From assembly GCA_007571305.1 (NCBI GenBank), contig RKRR01000128.1, positions 1 to 44,096 of the forward strand: a stretch of DNA of 44,096 nucleotides, in the 5' to 3' direction. Shown one piece after another: positions 39,881 to 44,096 of this stretch (position 1 is its first letter; the number at the start of each line of letters is the position of its first letter). The notes under the pieces were generated by a model that was not told the DNA's origin, did no database searches, and saw nothing but the letters and a program-made list of their open reading frames with translations. Both the position numbers and the translations under genes were made by a program. The stretch is from Candidatus Poribacteria bacterium. GTDB lineage: Bacteria; Poribacteria; WGA-4E; WGA-3G.

Positions 39881-40729
39881 CTAAATCCTCGCAAATTTTT
39901 GGAAACGTCTATCAGCAATGACTTCACTGACATAGATGTTCCCGTTTGAATCGATCCAAATACCGTGTGGGGAATCACTGAACTGTCCGGGAGCATCTCC
40001 CTTCTCGCCCCACCGTCCGATAACCTCACCCTCAAGCGTCATGATGCTGATGCGCTGTCCGCCTTCAGCGATATGAATGATGTTGTCACTATCAATGAAG
40101 AGATCGTTGGGAGAACGGAGGTCTGTCCACTCAGTTAAGTATTCGCCGTTGTTGTTAAAAATCTGACAGCGAAGATTGCCACGATCGAGAATATAAACGC
40201 GATCATTATGGTCGACGGTAACATCGTGTGGAAGGTTAAATTCTCCAGGTCCCGTGCCGGGTGATCCCCATGAAACGATAACCTCACCATCGGCAGTCAT
40301 TCGGTGCACGCGCGACTGTCCATAACCGTCAGAGACGTACATCTCCCCTGATGCTGAAAGGACGGCACGCGTCGGTTCATTAAAAGGCCCTCCTGGTGAT
40401 CCCGGTTGGTTGACAGTGCCAAAGGTCTCTAACAATTCCCCATCCAGCGAAAATTTCCGTACAGTGTGATCGACGGTGTCTGTCGTATAGATATCGTCGT
40501 CGGGACTTATCCAGATCCCGTGCGGTTTCTGAAAGATGTCCTTACCCCATTCAGTTACAAAGGTGCCATCCGCCTCGAAAACGAGCATAGCAGGTTGCGG
40601 GCTACGATTGTAGACATAGACTCTGTCGTTTGAGTCACATGCTACGCCGGAAACGAGTCCGAGCTGCGGAATCATACCCCACCCTTCCACGACTTCATAT
40701 TGATAGTCACCTGTCCCAAAAGATGCCAT
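39881..40729 (-). CDS. NHL-repeat six-bladed beta-propeller protein
   Basis: A 282-residue protein built from about six NHL blades (VACDSNDRVYVYNRSPQPAM, KPHGIWISPDDDIYTTD, EPTRAVLSASGEMYVSDGYG, LPHDVTVDHNDRVYILDRGN and DSPHGIWIDSNGNIYVSEVI). It has no signal peptide. Similar propellers include peptidyl-alpha-hydroxyglycine lyase-like proteins, but their metal and Arg residues were not verified. RBS AGGAGG. It is the second gene of an operon, 14 bases after the PD-(D/E)XK-like gene and seven before the metal exporter. Its role is unknown. Confidence 0.85.
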   Translation of the reverse strand: MASFGTGDYQYEVVEGWGMIPQLGLVSGVACDSNDRVYVYNRSPQPAMLVFEADGTFVTEWGKDIFQKPHGIWISPDDDIYTTDTVDHTVRKFSLDGELLETFGTVNQPGSPGGPFNEPTRAVLSASGEMYVSDGYGQSRVHRMTADGEVIVSWGSPGTGPGEFNLPHDVTVDHNDRVYILDRGNLRCQIFNNNGEYLTEWTDLRSPNDLFIDSDNIIHIAEGGQRISIMTLEGEVIGRWGEKGDAPGQFSDSPHGIWIDSNGNIYVSEVIADRRFQKFARI

Positions 40730-40743
40730 AGTGATGCCTCCTG

Positions 40744-41406
40744 TTAAGTGTCAATATTTGCGTACTTAGCGACAATAGACTTCAGAATTTGAACAATACG
40801 TTCCGCTTCAAGCACACCGTTGTATCTCGGGGAAAATTCAATGTGGAGCATAGGTTTTTCAGTCTCAATTTCCTGTACAACTCCACGTACAAAAGTCCAA
40901 TCATCAGTGATAGTGTAACAGCCAAAAATCGTTTGCTCTGCATTGGCATCTTTTTTCCAATTGAGCCATGCAGCGGCGAGTATTTCTCCGTAGAGTTGAA
41001 ATTGCGGATTGGGGGCATTCACACCGCGTTTTGCCTCATGTACAACAAGATAAGGCGGTGCAATTCTGCCACCAACGGAGGGGGCAAGTGCCCCATCGGC
41101 TTCACCTTCAAGTTCAAAAGCGGGATATGTTGCCTTGAGAGGGATACCTGCCCAGGCTACGATTCGGTTTTGTTCTGCGAGCCTTAAGAGTGGATAAATC
41201 GCGCGTCCCCAGATCGTGGCTTCGTTCATAATGGTTCGGTGGCGGCGGTGCGCATCTGATGTTATGTAGTCTAAGTGAAGGCTTTCTTCGGAAGTCAAGG
41301 CTACCTGCATTTTTTCCCATGCCTCCGAGTCACCGTCCGCTTCGTGTAGAGTGACGAGCGTATTGATCGTTTCTTCGGTGAGTTGTGATAATGGATACGT
41401 TTGCAT
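40744..41406 (-). CDS. putative PD-(D/E)XK-fold nuclease-like protein
   Basis: A 220-residue protein without a named family. Residues 100-142 carry the arrangement of a PD-(D/E)XK core: ELEGEADGALAP (Asp104), then after a turn YLVVHEAKRG (Glu124-x-Lys126) and PQFQLYGEIL (Gln helix). The N terminus is helical, and residues 60-90 form a lead-in (IWGRAIYPLLRLAEQNR). The motif suggests a restriction-endonuclease-like fold; activity is not shown. The start ATG follows AGGGGA. It is the first gene of an operon with an NHL propeller and a metal exporter, which is an odd setting for a nuclease. Confidence 0.65.
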   Translation of the reverse strand: MQTYPLSQLTEETINTLVTLHEADGDSEAWEKMQVALTSEESLHLDYITSDAHRRHRTIMNEATIWGRAIYPLLRLAEQNRIVAWAGIPLKATYPAFELEGEADGALAPSVGGRIAPPYLVVHEAKRGVNAPNPQFQLYGEILAAAWLNWKKDANAEQTIFGCYTITDDWTFVRGVVQEIETEKPMLHIEFSPRYNGVLEAERIVQILKSIVAKYANIDT

Positions 41407-41494
41407 CGCTGAAAATCCCCTACCAAGGTGTTCTACAAAACTTCACTGCCGCTCAGGCCCTTCTGAAGCTCGCTCTAAAAGGGCTTCAAATTTG

Positions 41495-41523
41495 ATAATA
41501 TCCAATTTTGGGATATATTGCAA
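41495..41523 (-). promoter_or_regulatory. putative promoter of the operon starting at 41406
   Basis: On the minus strand TTGCAA (41523-41518), 17 bases and TATTAT (41500-41495). The leader of about 80 bases contains GCCCTT and AAGGGC, which can form a hairpin around the segment 41462-41483. Confidence 0.45.
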
Positions 41524-41529
41524 CCGTTT

Positions 41530-43335
41530 TTAAAAGATCCCATTTATAAACAGAACTGCTCGGGTCATGTCTCCTTCCTGAAGACCGGTGGCGTAGAGAA
41601 TATTCGTCTCGTCAACATAGGTATACCGATTCTTGCCGAAAAAGTGTGTGATTTCAAAATTCAAACGGAATGTTCGACTGAAGTCATAATGTAGCCCTGC
41701 TCCCCAGTCGGAGAGATTGGCATCGAAGTCAAAGAATCGGAAATTGAAACTGTCAAGGGCATCATTGATGAAATCAACGCGGAGGATACTAAAGTAGGCA
41801 AAAGCACGCACTTCCCGATAACTGTAGAGACTATGATCGCGGATCCACGTAAAATCAAGTTGGATACGATCGTCCCAAGAGTTTTCAGTCGCCCGATCAT
41901 CCTGATTGAACTGTCCGCGGAAGTCCTCAAAATCCCTTGCCCGATAATAACTTGTATCCGTCATTCGAACGTAAGTGAGTCGATTCGACAACGCGATACG
42001 GTACGCCTCGCTGAGATCATAAGAGAAAATCAAATTTGCGTGCGCGGTATCCTGAATAATCTGCTCATCAAAATCGGCTTTGGTATAGAGATCGGCATCC
42101 AAATCATCTTGATTGTCAATTTCAACGTCGTGTAGGTCGCGTGTATAACGGAGTTTGAGTTCCGTCTGGAACATTGAGGAGATTAATGACGTGGTCGGTG
42201 CATATTTCCTAAATCGCAATTCTGCTGGATCAAGATAGTAAAGGTTGCCGCGTCTGTCAATTCCTTTGAGTTGGAGTGCAACATCGGTTTCAACTTCTCG
42301 CCGGAACGGGATGAGTAACTTCTGTGTATAAGCACCATCTGTCGTAAATCGTTGGATACGTCGGAGTCGATAACGAAACAGCCTTGTATCGCCATCATAG
42401 TGCCGTGTCGGATTGTCAAGGCGTTTCGGAAGCGTGGAGGCGAAGTCCTTTAAGTACTTCGCTGTATCAGCAATCAGAAGAGTGCCATCTGTCAATGCCG
42501 CTATCCGAAAAGGTGCGATAAATTCCCCAGCGGCATCACCATACTTCCCAAAGGCACGTTCAAATTTTCCATCGGCACTGTATTTCAGCACCCGATGTCC
42601 CTTTTCATCAACAACATAGAGATTTCCAACTTTATCCACCGCCATATCTGCAGGCTGTGCGATGTACCCTGCACCGGGTTGGTCAAGGAAATAGCGGGCA
42701 ATTGTCGTGCCGTTCGCATCCAGTTTGACGATAAGTTTATTCGGCACACCGCTATCGCAAACATAGAGATTATTCTGGGCATCGGTTGCGAGTAAAAATT
42801 CTCGTTTCGTGTCTCCTTGTGGAATAATTAGCGCATAATTACCCTCTGCATCCAAGCCGGGAGCGGCGGATTCAAGACGCTTTATCCGCTGGCTCAAATC
42901 CTGAATCGGATAACTTGCGACAAATTCACCGCGTGCATCAAATTTATGGATGCATGGGCCGTAGTTGAAGATCTTGGGATCCTGCTCTTCTTGCAGGTCT
43001 GCGTCTGAAATCTCCACGAATATCCAGTCCATTACATAGATACTACTATCCGTGCCGATAGCGATAGCCGTAGGATGAATGAACCGAAATTCACTCTTGG
43101 CCTCCATCTGGATGTCGAATACAAAAATCCCCATTTCACTGAATTTCTGGATCCGGAAATTATCTGTATCTGTTACGTAAATGGCACCTTCAGTACCAAA
43201 CGCCATGAACAAGGTTTTCGCGAATTGTGATTCACCCGATCCCTTCCCACCAAACGTATTAACAAATTTGAATTCCTGTGCGGCGTTCACAGACAATGGC
43301 AGCAGAAATAGCAGGCAAAACGTCAAATTTTTCAA
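41530..43335 (-). CDS. secreted NHL-propeller fused to an outer-membrane beta-barrel-like domain
   Basis: The likely start is TTG 43335, four bases past the nusB stop; upstream codons of the open frame lie inside nusB. The 601-residue protein has a signal peptide (KNLTFCLLFLLPLSVNAAQE). Residues about 20-350 carry NHL blades (FGTEGAIYVTDTDNFRIQKF, IAIGTDSSIYVMDWIF, MAVDKVGNLYVVDEKGHRVL, IAALTDGTLLIADTAK). The remaining 230 residues consist of alternating hydrophobic and polar strands rich in Y, F, R and D (TELKLRYTRDLHDVEI, FRLNFEITHFFGKNRY). They end in FINGIF, with a terminal Phe as in outer-membrane proteins. An outer-membrane location is inferred. The function is unknown. Confidence 0.8.
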   Translation of the reverse strand: MKNLTFCLLFLLPLSVNAAQEFKFVNTFGGKGSGESQFAKTLFMAFGTEGAIYVTDTDNFRIQKFSEMGIFVFDIQMEAKSEFRFIHPTAIAIGTDSSIYVMDWIFVEISDADLQEEQDPKIFNYGPCIHKFDARGEFVASYPIQDLSQRIKRLESAAPGLDAEGNYALIIPQGDTKREFLLATDAQNNLYVCDSGVPNKLIVKLDANGTTIARYFLDQPGAGYIAQPADMAVDKVGNLYVVDEKGHRVLKYSADGKFERAFGKYGDAAGEFIAPFRIAALTDGTLLIADTAKYLKDFASTLPKRLDNPTRHYDGDTRLFRYRLRRIQRFTTDGAYTQKLLIPFRREVETDVALQLKGIDRRGNLYYLDPAELRFRKYAPTTSLISSMFQTELKLRYTRDLHDVEIDNQDDLDADLYTKADFDEQIIQDTAHANLIFSYDLSEAYRIALSNRLTYVRMTDTSYYRARDFEDFRGQFNQDDRATENSWDDRIQLDFTWIRDHSLYSYREVRAFAYFSILRVDFINDALDSFNFRFFDFDANLSDWGAGLHYDFSRTFRLNFEITHFFGKNRYTYVDETNILYATGLQEGDMTRAVLFINGIF

Positions 43336-43339
43336 GTCT

Positions 43340-43768
43340 TTAATTTTTCTTGTGGTTAAACGACAACGAATGTTTTTTTCGGATATTGTCCAAGACACCA
43401 TTGATAAATTTAGGGGAGTCCGGCGTACTGTAGGATTTAGCAATCTCAACCGCCTCATTGATCGAGGTTGCCGGATCGATATCGTCGAGATAGAGAATTT
43501 CATAAGTTGCACATCGCAGAATGGAGAGATCGACGACGGGCATTCGGTGGAGTTTCCAATTTTTGGATGTGTCTTGAAGTACTGTATCAATTGCCTCCAG
43601 ATGTGCGCTCGCGCCTTCAACGAGTTCCGATGCGAAAGGTTGAAGTTTCACCGATATGTCTTGGCTTTGCCAAAATTGTTTCATAACAATTGGCAGTGGT
43701 GCGGCGGTAAGTTGAATCTGATACAGCATTTGCATCGCAATGATGCGAGAGCGCCTACGAAGAGACAT
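43340..43768 (-). CDS. nusB: transcription antitermination factor NusB
   Basis: A 142-residue all-helical RNA-binding protein: RRRSRIIAMQMLYQIQL at the start, and PVVDLSILRCATYEILYLDD followed by TSINEAVEIAKSYSTPDSPK and FINGVLDNIRKK, the NusB signature. NusB binds boxA RNA with NusE and supports rRNA antitermination. The start ATG follows AAGG at 12 bases. A perfect promoter is upstream (43894-43922), and the propeller-barrel gene follows within four bases, so the two are co-transcribed, an unusual pairing. Confidence 0.92.
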   Translation of the reverse strand: MSLRRRSRIIAMQMLYQIQLTAAPLPIVMKQFWQSQDISVKLQPFASELVEGASAHLEAIDTVLQDTSKNWKLHRMPVVDLSILRCATYEILYLDDIDPATSINEAVEIAKSYSTPDSPKFINGVLDNIRKKHSLSFNHKKN

Positions 43769-43893
43769 ATTTTTAATTTACCTTGTTGAAAACTAACATA
43801 GATTTAGATGACGACGTGACCTTTTGAAGTTGAAGAAATACCCAAGCAAAAACCGCTATATTTTATTACGGACTAAGGTTTACGCTACTTTGT

Positions 43894-43922
43894 ATTATAC
43901 ACAGTTTTGGAGGGCATGTCAA
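43894..43922 (-). promoter_or_regulatory. consensus sigma-70 promoter of nusB
   Basis: On the minus strand TTGACA (43922-43917), 17 bases and TATAAT (43899-43894): both hexamers match the consensus exactly. The leader to the ATG at 43768 is about 120 bases. Confidence 0.7.
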
Positions 43923-43975
43923 ACCAAATTCCAACTGACCGCTGAAACCTGAACACTTCTTGGAAAAATATCGCC

Positions 43976-43998
43976 TTAAATTTCGGATTTTACTATAA
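43976..43998. repeat. partial type B repeat end
   Basis: CGGATTTTACTATA (43984-43997) is the exact reverse complement of the left end of the type B copy at 28427. No opposite end is seen within the window; the partner may have decayed or lie beyond it. It continues directly into ATAACGTGAG, which resembles a type A terminal repeat. The rest of 43769-44096 holds the nusB promoter and nothing else recognised. Confidence 0.5.
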
Positions 43999-44096
43999 TA
44001 ACGTGAGTTTGAAAAAAGTTTATGACTGAGAAAGCCTTGGTACATCGTTGATTTGCTGAAGGTCAGAGAACTTCAGCGAAGGTTTGGTTTCCAACA

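Overview
The window looks like an accessory-rich piece of a free-living or host-associated bacterium with a large enzyme repertoire. It has two phytanoyl-CoA-dioxygenase-like (PhyH) genes, three Gfo/Idh/MocA oxidoreductase genes, two sugar-isomerase TIM-barrel genes, a mandelate-racemase-like enzyme, NHL propellers, a bacterial tricorn protease and a sigma-factor/propeller fusion. By family content this resembles Candidatus Poribacteria or a neighbouring uncultured phylum. That is an inference; there is no rRNA or other marker in the window that proves it. Promoters of ordinary sigma-70 type (TTGACA, 17 bases, TATAAT-like) are easy to see, and two of them sit so close to a start codon that the mRNA would be almost leaderless.

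Layout. 1-1.6 kb: a 58-residue membrane peptide, a palindromic repeat, and an operon of a TPR protein and a UGSC-family selenoprotein whose in-frame UGA is followed by a SECIS-like hairpin. 1.6-3.7 kb: a zinc amidohydrolase (M14) and an enolase-superfamily enzyme, stop and start codons adjacent. 4-7.1 kb: a membrane triheme cytochrome and a large multi-spanning transporter-like protein. 7.2-10 kb: sugar isomerase, PhyH oxygenase, secreted carbohydrate-binding-like protein. 10-14.1 kb: remains of three toxin-antitoxin modules (MazF, VapC/PIN and HigB types). Each toxin is broken in a different way; the HigA-type and VapB-type antitoxin genes remain open, while the MazE-like one is only a 3' remnant. 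An orphan ABC permease and a divergent acetate-kinase homologue lie among them. 14.2-19.7 kb: the most unusual region, a three-gene minus-strand operon NurA-like nuclease, HerA-like ATPase, and a DpdA-like tRNA-guanine-transglycosylase paralogue with an N-terminal DUF6884-like domain. The combination suggests a base-modification plus DNA-translocase/nuclease system, probably defensive.

19.8-24.9 kb: tricorn protease and an ABC-2 exporter (ATPase and permease). 24.8-30.7 kb: carbohydrate-type catabolic genes (isomerase, oxidoreductases, PhyH). 31-33.2 kb: a secreted ThuA-like protein, a glucosamine-6-phosphate deaminase and a MOSC protein. 33.4-38 kb: an ECF sigma factor fused through a membrane helix to a large BNR propeller, then a MacB/FtsX permease. 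38-43.8 kb: a 6-phosphogluconate-dehydrogenase-like enzyme; an operon of a PD-(D/E)XK-like protein, an NHL propeller and a His-rich nickel/cobalt exporter; and nusB followed by a propeller/outer-membrane-barrel fusion.

Two families of short repeats with terminal inverted repeats (about 157 and about 130 bases) are scattered between genes. The first family has three copies, all in the same orientation, ending 32-57 bases before a start codon and flanked by direct repeats; one copy has split a promoter from its gene. They are probably non-autonomous transposable elements (MITEs), and no matching transposase is present. No tRNA, rRNA, CRISPR array or complete insertion sequence was recognised.
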